Below are positions 9,377 to 18,641 of a stretch of 64,000 nt of DNA, in pieces. The stretch comes from Syntrophaceae bacterium UBA6109. GTDB taxonomy: Bacteria; Desulfobacterota; Syntrophia; Syntrophales; UBA6109. The position numbers and the translations under genes were made by a program. Location of the stretch: assembly GCA_002428445.1 (NCBI GenBank), contig DIWJ01000024.1, positions 103,223-167,222 of the forward strand. Direction: 5' to 3'. The notes under the pieces are model-generated. The model was not told the DNA's origin. It saw nothing but the letters and a program-made list of their open reading frames with translations, and searched no databases. Numbering within the stretch: position 1 is the first letter of the stretch; every line of letters starts with the position of its first letter.

Positions 9377-11175
9377 CCTTTCTTCTCCTTTTCCTGAATC
9401 GCACCGCACTTGCACAGCTGAAGACAGACGGAACATCCGTTGCAGAGGCCTCCATCGATAACGGCAACCCCCTTTTTCCGTTTCTTGGAAGCCGTTTGAT
9501 CACTCGTTTGAGGCGGATCGATCTTGTGCCAGGCAATGGCCGGACATCCCAGACCAAGACACGCCTTGCAGCCGATGCAGCGGTCCCTATCGACAAAAAG
9601 CGGTTTGCCCGCTTCCGTCCTTTCCCTCTTGAACAGGACGCAGGCGCGGTCCGATATGACGACCGAAGGTCCCTCGGCCGCCAGTTCCTGTTTGATGATC
9701 TTCTCCGTCGCTTTCAGATCATAGGGGTCCACCTTGTGCACGCTCGTGATTCCCAGGGCCCTGACAAGGGCGAACAGGTCCAGACGCCGGGTTTCTTCTC
9801 CCATCAGCGTGAACCCTGTCGCGGGGTGTTCCTGCATGCCGGTCATGGCGGTCGTGCGGTTGTCGCAGATCACGATGAGGGCATCGCTCCGGTTGTAAGC
9901 CGCATTGAGAAGCGGGGTGATTCCCGAATGCACAAAGGTGGAGTCGCCGATGACACCGACGACCTTTCCCCTCCCCTTCTTGCCGAGGGCCTTGCTCATA
10001 CCGTGGGCCATACCGATGCTGGCGCCCATGCAGATGCAGGAGTGCAGGCCTTCCAGAGGCTTCATGAAGGAGAGCGTGTAGCAGCCGATGTCCCCCGCAA
10101 CGAAGGCCTTCGATTTGCCGAGCACATAGAAAAGCCCGCGATGGGGGCAGCCGGGACAGAGATTCGGCGGCCGCGGCGGAACAGCCGCCGTCGCCGACCC
10201 ATGCGGAGCCTCTTTCGGCTCCCCCAGGACCGCCGCGATCACCCCCGGATCGAACTCATTCGTGTAGGGGAAGAGTTTCTTGCCGATGACGGAGATGCCC
10301 ATCGCCCGGATCTGCTCTTCCAGAAAGGGGTCCAACTCTTCGACCACGTAGACGCGCTTTACCCGGCGTGCAAATTCCCGGATCATCTCCTCCGGGAGCG
10401 GATGGACCATCCCGAGCTTCAGGTAGGAGTACCGGGGGAAGACCTCCTTCGCATAGTTGTAGGGCATCCCTGCCGTGATAATGCCGATTTCCGGATCGTT
10501 GATCTCGATACGGTTCTCGCTGAATTGTTCTGCAAACGCCTTCAGCTTCTGCATTCGCTCCTCGACGATGACGCGGCGGATCCTAGCGTTCGCGGGAACC
10601 ATGACGTACTTGGCGGCATCGAAGCGAATGCCCGTAGTGTCGGCAACGGATCGCGGCTCCTCGGGACGAACAATCGACTTGGAATGGGAAACGCGGGTGG
10701 TCGAACGCAGGAATACCGGGGTATCGAAGGTTTCACTGATCTCTACGGCGAGCTTGACGAAGCGCCTTGCCTCATCGGAGTCCGACGGCTCCAGCATCGG
10801 GATCTTGGCGAACTTCGCATAATTCCTGTTGTCCTGCTCGTTTTGTGAACTGTGCAGAGAAGGATCGTCCGCGGACACAATCACCAGCGCCCCGTTCGTA
10901 CCCGTATAACTGACGGTAAACAACGGATCCGCCGCAACATTGACGCCGACGTGCTTCATGACGACGATGGCCTTGGCGCCCGCGAGGGCGGCGCCGATCC
11001 CGACTTCCATCGCCACCTTTTCATTGGGCGACCACTCGGCATACACGCCTTCGTATTTTGCGAATTCTTCGATGATTTCCGTGCTGGGGGTTCCCGGATA
11101 AGCGGACGCGAAACGGACTCCGCACTCGTACGCCCCTCTTGCGATCGCTTCGTTTCCGGACATGAGGACGGTCAT
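9373..11175 (-). CDS. iorA: indolepyruvate ferredoxin oxidoreductase, alpha subunit
   Basis: IorA carries thiamine diphosphate and two [4Fe-4S] clusters and does the 2-oxoacid chemistry. Residues 1-190 form the pyrimidine-binding domain (SAYPGTPSTEI, NEKVAMEVGIGAALAG). The TPP-binding domain lies at about 335-500 (CPGCPHRG, GDIGCYTL, GVIGDSTFVHSG). A ferredoxin domain ends the protein, with Cys motifs starting at about 533 (CIGCKACLGLGCP) and 578 (CNGCSVCLQLC). The start is placed at the ATG 11175 because AAGGAG lies eight bases before it; an in-frame ATG seven codons earlier has no such site and would bury it. The final length of 600 is usual. In anaerobes the enzyme can run in reverse, carboxylating aryl-acetyl-CoA for amino acid synthesis. 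Confidence 0.93.
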   Translation of the reverse strand: MTVLMSGNEAIARGAYECGVRFASAYPGTPSTEIIEEFAKYEGVYAEWSPNEKVAMEVGIGAALAGAKAIVVMKHVGVNVAADPLFTVSYTGTNGALVIVSADDPSLHSSQNEQDNRNYAKFAKIPMLEPSDSDEARRFVKLAVEISETFDTPVFLRSTTRVSHSKSIVRPEEPRSVADTTGIRFDAAKYVMVPANARIRRVIVEERMQKLKAFAEQFSENRIEINDPEIGIITAGMPYNYAKEVFPRYSYLKLGMVHPLPEEMIREFARRVKRVYVVEELDPFLEEQIRAMGISVIGKKLFPYTNEFDPGVIAAVLGEPKEAPHGSATAAVPPRPPNLCPGCPHRGLFYVLGKSKAFVAGDIGCYTLSFMKPLEGLHSCICMGASIGMAHGMSKALGKKGRGKVVGVIGDSTFVHSGITPLLNAAYNRSDALIVICDNRTTAMTGMQEHPATGFTLMGEETRRLDLFALVRALGITSVHKVDPYDLKATEKIIKQELAAEGPSVVISDRACVLFKRERTEAGKPLFVDRDRCIGCKACLGLGCPAIAWHKIDPPQTSDQTASKKRKKGVAVIDGGLCNGCSVCLQLCKCGAIQEKEKKG

Positions 11176-11203
11176 TTTTGCAGTACTCCTTGCCATCGCG
11201 TGA

Positions 11204-11884
11204 TCAACTGAGCATCGCGATCTTTCTCTTCAGCAGCATGGTGATGGAAGGATCATTCGTTGCGGACAGTGCCTTCCGGTAATATTCCAGGGCATTCTTC
11301 TTGTCGTTCAACTGTTCGTACATCCTCGCCATATCCCGGAAGAGGATCCCTTCGAAGAGAACCCCCGATTTCATCTTCAGCGCCCGTTCCAATGAAGCCA
11401 GGGCCCCCGAATAATTCTTTTTTGCCTCCTGGGAAAGCGCCAGCCCGCTCAGCGCCAGCACGATCAACTCACCCTCGGGGGATGATTGCTCGATGAATTT
11501 TTCATAGGCCTGGATTGCCTCGTCGTAACCCTGCGCCTGGAAGAAGAGGTTTCCCAGTCGATAGCGGGCAATGCCGGCAGCCTTGCTTGAGGGATACGCC
11601 TTGACCAGTTCCTGATATCCCTTGATCGCTTCCCCATCGCGCGCCGGCGGCTGCCCCTTGAGATAACTGCCGTATGTTTTCAGATAGAGACTCTGCGCTT
11701 TGCTCTCATAATTCATCCGGAAGAGAAACCAGCCGGCAAAAATCAGCGCCAAGCCCAGCAGGGAAATGGAGGAAATGTAAATCGCCTTGCGGTACCTTTT
11801 CGCAAACTCCACGATTTTTTCGAGCCATTCATGCAGGAAATCCGGTTCCTGCAATTCCTTCTTCGTCACCTTCTGTGCTGTCAT
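11204..11884 (-). CDS. YfgM-like TPR membrane protein
   Basis: The product (226 residues) has a cytoplasmic N-terminus, one membrane segment at about 37-57 (rich in I, L and G) and a periplasmic TPR region: LGNLFFQAQGYDEAIQAYEK and ALEYYRKALSA are canonical helices. This is the layout of YfgM, the partner of the Sec translocon and PpiD in E. coli, though the similarity here is architectural. Two starts are possible (11893 and 11884); 11884 is chosen because AAAGGG sits nine bases before it and directly abuts the other. It lies between the thioesterase gene and iorA, with 28 bases to iorA, so the three are probably one transcript. Confidence 0.65.
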   Translation of the reverse strand: MTAQKVTKKELQEPDFLHEWLEKIVEFAKRYRKAIYISSISLLGLALIFAGWFLFRMNYESKAQSLYLKTYGSYLKGQPPARDGEAIKGYQELVKAYPSSKAAGIARYRLGNLFFQAQGYDEAIQAYEKFIEQSSPEGELIVLALSGLALSQEAKKNYSGALASLERALKMKSGVLFEGILFRDMARMYEQLNDKKNALEYYRKALSATNDPSITMLLKRKIAMLS

Positions 11885-11916
11885 TTTCTTCATCCCTTTC
11901 CGGACTTCCCTCTCCG

Positions 11917-12345
11917 TCACGACGGATCGGAGGTAGAGAGCGGGTAGTATGGTGTTACCTTTTCCAGCATGAAAGCCGGGAAACGTCGAACCTTGCCTTC
12001 CCGGTTCGTGCAGGCATGAACGGTGTATCCCTCGACAAGCCGGTCCTGTCTTCTTTCGTCCCAAATGACATATTTGAAATGAACGCTCGCGCGTCTGAGA
12101 CAATCAATCCAGGTCTCGACTTCAAGGATCTGATCGTAGCGCGCCGGCCGAAGATAGTGGCAGAAGACCTTCGTCAGGGGCAACTGATAGCCGGCAGACT
12201 CCATATCGGCATAGGTCATCCCCATTTCGCGAAACAATTCGTTGCGGCCGATCTCGAACCAGCGGATGTAATTCGTATGATAGACGATGCCCATGGCATC
12301 GGTATCGGCGTAGATCACGCGAATCTTAGTGCTGTTCTTTTTCAA
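11917..12345 (-). CDS. YbgC/FadM-type acyl-CoA thioesterase
   Basis: This 142-residue hot-dog fold protein has the 4-hydroxybenzoyl-CoA thioesterase signature: YADTDAMGIVYHTNYIRWFE, with the catalytic Asp in ADTDAMG and the conserved HxNY. It hydrolyses acyl-CoA (or acyl-ACP) thioesters; the natural substrate cannot be read from sequence. The start is TTG, preceded by GGAGAGGG, and the gene overlaps the end of the apgM-like gene by 20 bases, so it is translated from the same mRNA. In E. coli YbgC sits with tol-pal, but no tol genes are visible here. A role in trimming unwanted CoA esters near iorAB is possible but is only a guess. Confidence 0.85.
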   Translation of the reverse strand: MKKNSTKIRVIYADTDAMGIVYHTNYIRWFEIGRNELFREMGMTYADMESAGYQLPLTKVFCHYLRPARYDQILEVETWIDCLRRASVHFKYVIWDERRQDRLVEGYTVHACTNREGKVRRFPAFMLEKVTPYYPLSTSDPS

Positions 12346-13561
12346 TCCGCCCTCTCCAGTCGCCGAGGAACATCTCCAGAAGCCGATAGCCCGGAGACAC
12401 CAGGATCTCCCCGCGTTGCGCCTCGCTTTCCCCGAAAGCGGCCGCGTTCCGGAGGTTTTCGCCGGGATTCGACGAGAAAACGGCGAACGGGGACGGATCT
12501 GACGAATGTGTCTTGATCGAAATCGGCGTGGGATGGTCGCTAAGAACCATGATACGGAACTCCGGATGGGACTTGAGCCCCTTCAAAACCGTTCCTACGA
12601 CCTTCCCGTCGAAGTCTTCAATGGCCTTGATCTTGCCTTGGAGATTTCCCTCATGCCCCATCTCGTCGGGGGCCTCCACGTGAAGAAAGATGAAGCTCAG
12701 TCTGTTGAGAACTTCAAGGGCTTTCTCTGCCTTTCCGACATAGTTGGTGTCGACATACCCCGTCGCCCCCTCGACGCGGATGACCTCGAGCCCCGCATAG
12801 ATGCCGATCCCGTTGAGAAGATCAACCGCGGAAATGACGCCGCCGCCGCTGAGCTTGAAGCGATCCGTCAGGCGTTCGAAAACCGGCGCCGTCCCCTGTC
12901 CCCATAACCAGATCGAGTTGGCGGCCTTGTGCCCCGAGGCCTTCCGCTGCCGGTTGACGGGGTGGCTCGCCAGAAATGCGCGGGAAAGGTCCATCAGGCG
13001 CAGCAGCGGGGCGGCCGCCTCTCCATGCGGCAGATAGGAATCAATCGCCCGTCCGCTGATATCGTGGGGCGGAGTCGTCAGGACATCTTTGGATCCGCCT
13101 TTCCACACGCAGAGATGACGATATCCGACTCCCGGGTAAAACTGAAACTCCGCATTGCCCAGAGCCTGATTCATGTCCTTGATGATGCGCCTGGATTCGT
13201 TGGAGCTGATGTGACCGGCCGTAAAATCGTCCATCACGGATTGTCCGTCTGACGTCGCAATCGTTACCAGGTTGCAGCGGAACGCCACATCCTGCGGACC
13301 CAGTTTTACACCCATATTCGCGGCCTCGAGCGGACCGCGCCCCGAATAGCTCTCGGCCGGGTTGTATCCGAGGACGCTCAGCGTGGCGACATCGCTTCCC
13401 GGCTTGAAGCCGGAAGGGATCGTGTCGATCCTGCCGACCGTACCTTCTCTGGCAATCCAGTCCATATTTGGAGTCCGGGCGTATTCCAGCGGCGTCTTGC
13501 CGCCCAGTTCCGCGATGGGAACGTCGGCCATGCCGTCGCCCAGCAATATCGCATATTTCAT
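12326..13561 (-). CDS. ApgM-family phosphomutase / proposed homoserine kinase
   Basis: The 411-residue protein belongs to the alkaline-phosphatase-superfamily, cofactor-independent phosphoglycerate mutases of the archaeal type. Metal-site segments include LGDGMADVP at the N-terminus, SDVATLSVLGYNP, HVEAPDEMGHEG and LSDHPTPISIKTHSSDPSPF. In bacteria a subgroup of this family has been proposed to act as homoserine kinase because it lies beside threonine-pathway genes; here it overlaps the hom stop by one base (TGATG), and no classical thrB is visible. GAGGA lies about 10 bases before the ATG; a GTG three bases earlier is an alternative start. Family assignment is firm; kinase versus mutase activity is inferred from context. 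Confidence 0.82.
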   Translation of the reverse strand: MKYAILLGDGMADVPIAELGGKTPLEYARTPNMDWIAREGTVGRIDTIPSGFKPGSDVATLSVLGYNPAESYSGRGPLEAANMGVKLGPQDVAFRCNLVTIATSDGQSVMDDFTAGHISSNESRRIIKDMNQALGNAEFQFYPGVGYRHLCVWKGGSKDVLTTPPHDISGRAIDSYLPHGEAAAPLLRLMDLSRAFLASHPVNRQRKASGHKAANSIWLWGQGTAPVFERLTDRFKLSGGGVISAVDLLNGIGIYAGLEVIRVEGATGYVDTNYVGKAEKALEVLNRLSFIFLHVEAPDEMGHEGNLQGKIKAIEDFDGKVVGTVLKGLKSHPEFRIMVLSDHPTPISIKTHSSDPSPFAVFSSNPGENLRNAAAFGESEAQRGEILVSPGYRLLEMFLGDWRGRIEKEQH

Positions 13562-14871
13562 CACAGATTTTCGTCCTCGATACGAAGCACCGCCGTTTTT
13601 CCCTGGACGATATCGAGACGATCGATTTCGCTCAAAGCATCTCTGACGTTCTTTTCCAGAGATCGGTAGGTCGTCATGACGACGGGCACCGGTCCCGTTT
13701 GCTTTCTGCCTTTTTGGATGACCGCGGCGATGCTGATGTTGTGCTGCCCGAGAATGCCCGATATCTTGGATAGAACACCCGGCCGATCCACCGCCGAGAA
13801 GCGGAAATAATAATTGGTGATGATATTTTCAAAGGGCATCAGGGCGATTTCATCGATGGTGTCCTCGCTCTGGGAACGGGAGGGCACGCGGCAGCTGATG
13901 CCTTTCAGCATATCCCTGGCCGTATCCACCAGATCGCTGACGACGGCGCTCGCCGTGGGCATCATTCCGGCTCCCTGGCCGTACAGGAACACGGAACCCG
14001 AGGCATCGCCAATGACATGAAAGGCGTTGAAATTGGCGTTGACGCTGGCCAGGAGATGGTTGAAGGGGATCATCGTCGGATGAATCCTGGCTTCAATCGT
14101 TTCATTCCGCTCGGCGGCAATCGCCAGCAGTTTGATTCGATAGCCCAGTTCTCCTGCAAACTCGATGTCCTGCGGAGTGACGCCCGTGATCCCCTCACGG
14201 TAGAGGTCATTCAGGTTTACACGCTTGCCGTACGCCAGAGACAGCAGGATTGCAAGCTTATGCGCCGTGTCGATTCCCTCGATGTCAAAGGTCGGATCGG
14301 CTTCTGCAAAACCCAGTGCCTGCGCCTCCTTGAGCACGACATCAAAGGATTTGTGCTCATCGGTCATCTTCGAGAGAATGAAATTCGCTGTGCCGTTGAT
14401 GATGCCGAAGATGGAGCATATCCGGTTGGCGGCAAGGCTCTCCTTCAGCACTTTGATGATGGGGATGGTCCCTCCGACGCTCGCCTCGAAGCCGATATTA
14501 CAGCCCTGCTTCTCGGCTTCACGGAAGATCTCGTTGCCGTGAACGGCCAGCAGCGCCTTGTTTGCCGTAACGACGTGCTTCTTGTTCCCGAGGGCACGGA
14601 GGATAAACGAGCGGGCCGGCTCGTAGCCGCCCACCAGCTCGATCACGATCTCGATTTCCGGGTCATTCAGGATCTCGGAAGCGTCCGCCGTCAGCAGGGA
14701 AGCGGGAACCTCCACCGCCCGCGGCGTTTTCAGATCAAGGTCGGCGACTTTCTTCAGGTGCAGGTGAGCCCCTACCCTTCTGTCCAGCAAATCGGCATTC
14801 TGCCGGAGCAGTTTTATGACGCCCGTTCCGATGGTTCCGAATCCGATCAATCCGACGGAAATGCTTTTCAT
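13561..14871 (-). CDS. hom: homoserine dehydrogenase
   Basis: Hom reduces aspartate semialdehyde to homoserine with NAD(P)H, the branch to threonine and methionine. The 436 residues contain the Rossmann motif GLIGFGTIGTGV at residues 7-18, the catalytic region NGTANFILSKM and EADPTFDIEGIDTAHK, and a C-terminal ACT domain (about 355-430, starting FRFSAVDRPGVL) that probably gives feedback inhibition by threonine. Length is typical of single-function Hom with an ACT domain (about 430-440). It lies 84 bases downstream of recG and is translationally coupled to the apgM-like gene, so the two probably act in sequence. Confidence 0.95.
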   Translation of the reverse strand: MKSISVGLIGFGTIGTGVIKLLRQNADLLDRRVGAHLHLKKVADLDLKTPRAVEVPASLLTADASEILNDPEIEIVIELVGGYEPARSFILRALGNKKHVVTANKALLAVHGNEIFREAEKQGCNIGFEASVGGTIPIIKVLKESLAANRICSIFGIINGTANFILSKMTDEHKSFDVVLKEAQALGFAEADPTFDIEGIDTAHKLAILLSLAYGKRVNLNDLYREGITGVTPQDIEFAGELGYRIKLLAIAAERNETIEARIHPTMIPFNHLLASVNANFNAFHVIGDASGSVFLYGQGAGMMPTASAVVSDLVDTARDMLKGISCRVPSRSQSEDTIDEIALMPFENIITNYYFRFSAVDRPGVLSKISGILGQHNISIAAVIQKGRKQTGPVPVVMTTYRSLEKNVRDALSEIDRLDIVQGKTAVLRIEDENL

Positions 14872-14955
14872 CTTGAGGTTCTCCGTTGTCCGCCCCGAGC
14901 GGCGTTGCGTTTCTATATCAGCTTCACTGTTTTTGTCAAAGCAAAATCCTCGCCG

Positions 14956-17406
14956 TCAGCCGGTTTTTGCCAGTTCAAGTCTTCCCTCCCATCGTTTCAG
15001 GACGACTGCCCGAAGCAGGCGATTCTCGGGCTTGGTCAAATCGGGATCGTCTTCGATAACGGAGAAGGCGTCCGTCCTGGCATCGCCCAGGAGCTTCAAA
15101 TCGCGGAGGATGTTGGCAACCCGGAAATCCGGCATTCCGGATTGCCGCGTACCCATGAATTCGCCCGGTCCCCTGATTGCCAGGTCCTCCTCGGCGATGC
15201 GAAATCCGTCTCCCGTCAATTCCATGATTCGCAACCTTCTCCGGGAATCTTCGGTCGTCGCTTTTTGAACCATCAGGATGCAGTGCGAAGGGATATCGCT
15301 TCGTCCGACTCTCCCCCTCAACTGGTGGAGTTGAGACAAACCGAAGCGCTCCGCGTGTTCGATCACCATGAGGGATGCCTGAGGGATGTCGATGCCGACT
15401 TCGATGACCGTGGTTGCAACCAGAAGCCGGATGTCCCCTTTTCGGAAACCCGACATGACGGCGTTCTTTTCTCCCTCCTTCATTTTGCCGTGCACCAGGC
15501 CGATCGGATGCTCGGGAAAGACATCTTTCGCCAGGTGTTCCGCCATGCGGGTTGCATCCTTCAGGTCCAGTGTCTCCGATTCTTCAACCAGGGGGTAGAC
15601 GACGAAGACCTGGCGTCCTTCGGCAAGTTCACGGCGCACAATCTCATAAACACGGCCACGATGCCGCTCATAGAATACCTTGGTCGCTACGGAAAGTTTG
15701 CCCGGCGGCATCTCATCGATGACGGATACGTCCAGATCCCCGTAGAGCGTCATCGCGAGCGTTCTGGGGATCGGAGTTGCCGTCATCACCAGCACGTGCG
15801 GGTTTTGTCCTTTTTCCCGCAATGCGGCGCGCTGAACGACGCCGAAGCGATGCTGCTCATCGATCACGGCCATACCCAGATTGCGGAAATCCGTTTCCTG
15901 CTGGATCAGCGCGTGTGTGCCGACGACAATGGAAATCCGGCCCCGGGCAATTTCCTCCTGGACTGCCTTTTTTGCGGCGGCCCCCATCCCGCCCGTAAGG
16001 ATTGCGGCTTCCAGATTCAATGCCCTGCACCACTGCCGGATATTTTGGTAGTGCTGTGTCGCAAGGATCTCGGTCGGCGCCATGATGGCCGCCTGGAAGC
16101 CGGCCGCACAGGCCATGATCAGCGCCGACATGGCGACAACGGTCTTCCCGGATCCCACATCCCCCTGGAGAAGCCTGCTCATCGGCCGGCCGCTTGAGAC
16201 ATCGCGCTCGATTTCGGCAACGACGCGTTTCTGCGCCGCCGTCAGTTCAAAGGGCAGGATCCGATGAAAGTCGTCCAGCATTGCGGTTCTTCCATCCAAC
16301 ACCGGACCGCCTTGATCCAGGTTTCCCCTTCTCCTCAATGCCATGCCCAATTGAAAGAAGAAGAATTCGTCGTAGACGATTCGCCGATGTGCGGGAGATG
16401 AGGCGCCGTTATAGACATTCACGTCGCTGTCCGCAGGCGGGAAATGAGCGGCCTCAATCGCCTCGCGGATCGGCCGCAATCCTCTCGCCCTCGAAATCGC
16501 CTCCGGTATCGGGCTGAGCATGGACGGCGCATAGCGCAGGACGACCTCCTTCATGATCCGCCGAAGGTTCTTCTGATGAAGTCCTTCCGTTTCCGAATAG
16601 ATGGGGACGATCCTCTGGAAATGCAGCAGATCCTCTTCATCGTCGCCAATCAGCTCAAGATCGGGATGGACCATGTTCCTGCCGAACTGAAAACTGCTGA
16701 TTTCTCCGGTGAGGACGAACCGGCTGTCTTTCCGAAGGAGGTTGCGCAGATATCCTGAATGGCCGTGGAACCATTTCACCGTCAAAGACCCGGAATCGTC
16801 TGCGAAAACAGCTTCCAGGACGCCTTTCTTTGCGTAACGCTTCACCTCGGCATGAACAACTCTCGCCACGACCGTTTCTCTGCCGCCTACCTGGGTATCC
16901 GCGATCTTCTTGATGAACCGCCGGTCCTCGTAGCGTCTGGGCAGGAAATACAGCAGATCTTCGATGGTATGGATACCTTTTCTTTCCAGCTGTGCCGAGA
17001 TGCGCGGTCCGACACCTTTGACAAAACGAATCGGGCGGCTCAACTCGCTGAAGCACTGATCGATATCCTGCGGATCAGCATCCTGTGAAAGCGCATGCGG
17101 CGTGCGGGAAATCGCCGGCGAATCTTCCGGCAGGTGTTCCCGCAGAAGGCGAATGGCCCGAAGGGCCTTTTCGAAATGCTCCAGCCTGGCGGTCGGAGAC
17201 AACGTCTCCATGGAGGCCAGGGATATCTCAAGGTTCTTGAAGAATGATGCCAGTTCGCCCGATCCGCCGGTCGCAAGGACACGACGCAGGGTGTCCATCA
17301 TGGCCGTCAGTCCGGCCCCCAGCCCGATCACCGGGCGATGAGGATTGCGTAATGCAAAAAGGACGGGTCTTTCAATCCTGTCCAATATGTCCCTGGCTGA
17401 TTCCAC
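14956..17406 (-). CDS. recG: ATP-dependent DNA helicase RecG
   Basis: RecG remodels stalled replication forks and Holliday junctions. The 816-residue protein has a wedge OB domain (about 165-300, beginning FVKGVGPRISAQLERKG) and two helicase domains: Walker A GDVGSGKT, motif II DEQHRFG, motif III TATPIPRT, motif VI QLRGRVGRS. It is about 120 residues longer than E. coli RecG (693) because of an N-terminal helical extension (residues 1-125), which is common in deltaproteobacterial and some other RecGs. It is the first gene of the minus-strand run and is divergent from purM across 187 bases. Confidence 0.94.
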   Translation of the reverse strand: MESARDILDRIERPVLFALRNPHRPVIGLGAGLTAMMDTLRRVLATGGSGELASFFKNLEISLASMETLSPTARLEHFEKALRAIRLLREHLPEDSPAISRTPHALSQDADPQDIDQCFSELSRPIRFVKGVGPRISAQLERKGIHTIEDLLYFLPRRYEDRRFIKKIADTQVGGRETVVARVVHAEVKRYAKKGVLEAVFADDSGSLTVKWFHGHSGYLRNLLRKDSRFVLTGEISSFQFGRNMVHPDLELIGDDEEDLLHFQRIVPIYSETEGLHQKNLRRIMKEVVLRYAPSMLSPIPEAISRARGLRPIREAIEAAHFPPADSDVNVYNGASSPAHRRIVYDEFFFFQLGMALRRRGNLDQGGPVLDGRTAMLDDFHRILPFELTAAQKRVVAEIERDVSSGRPMSRLLQGDVGSGKTVVAMSALIMACAAGFQAAIMAPTEILATQHYQNIRQWCRALNLEAAILTGGMGAAAKKAVQEEIARGRISIVVGTHALIQQETDFRNLGMAVIDEQHRFGVVQRAALREKGQNPHVLVMTATPIPRTLAMTLYGDLDVSVIDEMPPGKLSVATKVFYERHRGRVYEIVRRELAEGRQVFVVYPLVEESETLDLKDATRMAEHLAKDVFPEHPIGLVHGKMKEGEKNAVMSGFRKGDIRLLVATTVIEVGIDIPQASLMVIEHAERFGLSQLHQLRGRVGRSDIPSHCILMVQKATTEDSRRRLRIMELTGDGFRIAEEDLAIRGPGEFMGTRQSGMPDFRVANILRDLKLLGDARTDAFSVIEDDPDLTKPENRLLRAVVLKRWEGRLELAKTG

Positions 17407-17493
17407 GAAAACCCCGCAGGAATTTGTCTAATGAATTCAGAGATAAACGCTGTTTTTCGTTAGCAGATCTCCTGCTGTTTGGCAAGGAAAGAA

Positions 17494-17522
17494 TTGACAA
17501 CACCTGTAGATTACGTTAGAAA
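17494..17522 (+). promoter_or_regulatory. sigma-70 promoter candidate for purM
   Basis: TTGACA (17494-17499, perfect), a 17-base spacer and TAGAAA (17517-17522, 4/6) lie about 70 bases before the purM start in the recG/purM divergent region. No purine riboswitch-like structure was recognised in the leader. Confidence 0.5.
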
Positions 17523-17593
17523 ATTCGCCTCCGAGACGGCACACGACAAGGGTCTTTTCAGGACCGTAACGAACTCTACCTGTTGGAGAAATC

Positions 17594-18637
17594 ATGAAAG
17601 AGAAGACATCCTACAGAAGCGCCGGCGTTGATATCGACAGAGCCAACCGCTTCATCGACCTCATAAAACCCATGATCAAGAGCACATCCCGCAAAGAGGT
17701 GATGGGATCCGTCGGCGGGTTTGGAGGGTTGTTTCACCTCGACGTCGCCAGATACAAGGATCCGATACTGGTTTCCTCCACCGATGGGGTGGGAACGAAA
17801 CTGAAGATTGCGCAGATGGTGGACAAGCATGACACGATCGGCATTGATCTGGTAGCGATGTCCGTCAATGATGTCGTCGTCCAGGGCGCCGAACCGCTTT
17901 TTTTCCTGGACTATCTGGCGGCCGGGAAAGTCCATCTGGAAAAATCCATTTCGATCATGGAGGGAATCGTCAAGGGATGCCAGGACGCCGGCTGTGCGTT
18001 GCTGGGCGGTGAGACCGCCGAGATGCCCGGTTTTTATCCCGACGACGAGTATGACTTGGCCGGTTTCTGCGTCGGCGTCGTCGATGCGGAGCGAATGATT
18101 GACGGCTCCGCGATCAGCGTCGGCGATAAGATTATCGGCATCGCGTCCAGCGGGCTTCACAGCAATGGTTTTTCCCTGGCGCGAAAGGCGCTGTTCGAGA
18201 AGGCCGGCCTGCATGTGGAGGACCGCATCGAAGGGTTGGATCAGCCGCTGGGACTGGAATTGCTCAGGCCGACGAGAATTTATGTAAAACCCCTGCTGAA
18301 TCTCTTCAAGAATTTTACGGTCAAGGGCCTTGTGCATATCACCGGCGGCGGCTTCTTCGACAACATCCCGAGGATTGTTCCTTCCCCCTGCCGCGCCGTC
18401 ATCACCCGAGGCAGCTGGCACATTCCGCGGATCTTCTCCATCATCCAGGAGTCGGGCAATGTGGAAGACCACGAGATGATGCGGGTCTTCAATATGGGGA
18501 TCGGAATGATGATCGTCGTTTCCGAAAAAGAGGCTTCCGAGGTTGTCGAACGGCTGCAGAAACTCGGTGAAAATGCGTCTCTCATCGGTACGATTGAGAA
18601 GCGCGAATCCGATCAACCCCCTGTCATCGTGGTGTAG
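17594..18637 (+). CDS. purM: phosphoribosylformylglycinamidine cyclo-ligase (AIR synthase)
   Basis: PurM closes the imidazole ring of purines: FGAM plus ATP gives AIR. The 347 residues show the family blocks in order: TSYRSAGVDID at the N-terminus, STDGVGTKLKIA, DLVAMSVNDVVVQGAEPLFFLDY, GGETAEMPGFY and GLHSNGFSLAR, and HITGGGFFDNIPR. Length matches E. coli PurM (345). TTGGAG lies six bases ahead of the ATG. purN follows after four bases, so the two are co-translated steps of one pathway. Confidence 0.96.
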   Translation: MKEKTSYRSAGVDIDRANRFIDLIKPMIKSTSRKEVMGSVGGFGGLFHLDVARYKDPILVSSTDGVGTKLKIAQMVDKHDTIGIDLVAMSVNDVVVQGAEPLFFLDYLAAGKVHLEKSISIMEGIVKGCQDAGCALLGGETAEMPGFYPDDEYDLAGFCVGVVDAERMIDGSAISVGDKIIGIASSGLHSNGFSLARKALFEKAGLHVEDRIEGLDQPLGLELLRPTRIYVKPLLNLFKNFTVKGLVHITGGGFFDNIPRIVPSPCRAVITRGSWHIPRIFSIIQESGNVEDHEMMRVFNMGIGMMIVVSEKEASEVVERLQKLGENASLIGTIEKRESDQPPVIVV

Positions 18638-18641
18638 AGGG

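Noticed and set aside
14017..16197. 726-residue open frame on the plus strand
   Set aside because: It is antisense to hom and recG, which both have full sets of motifs.
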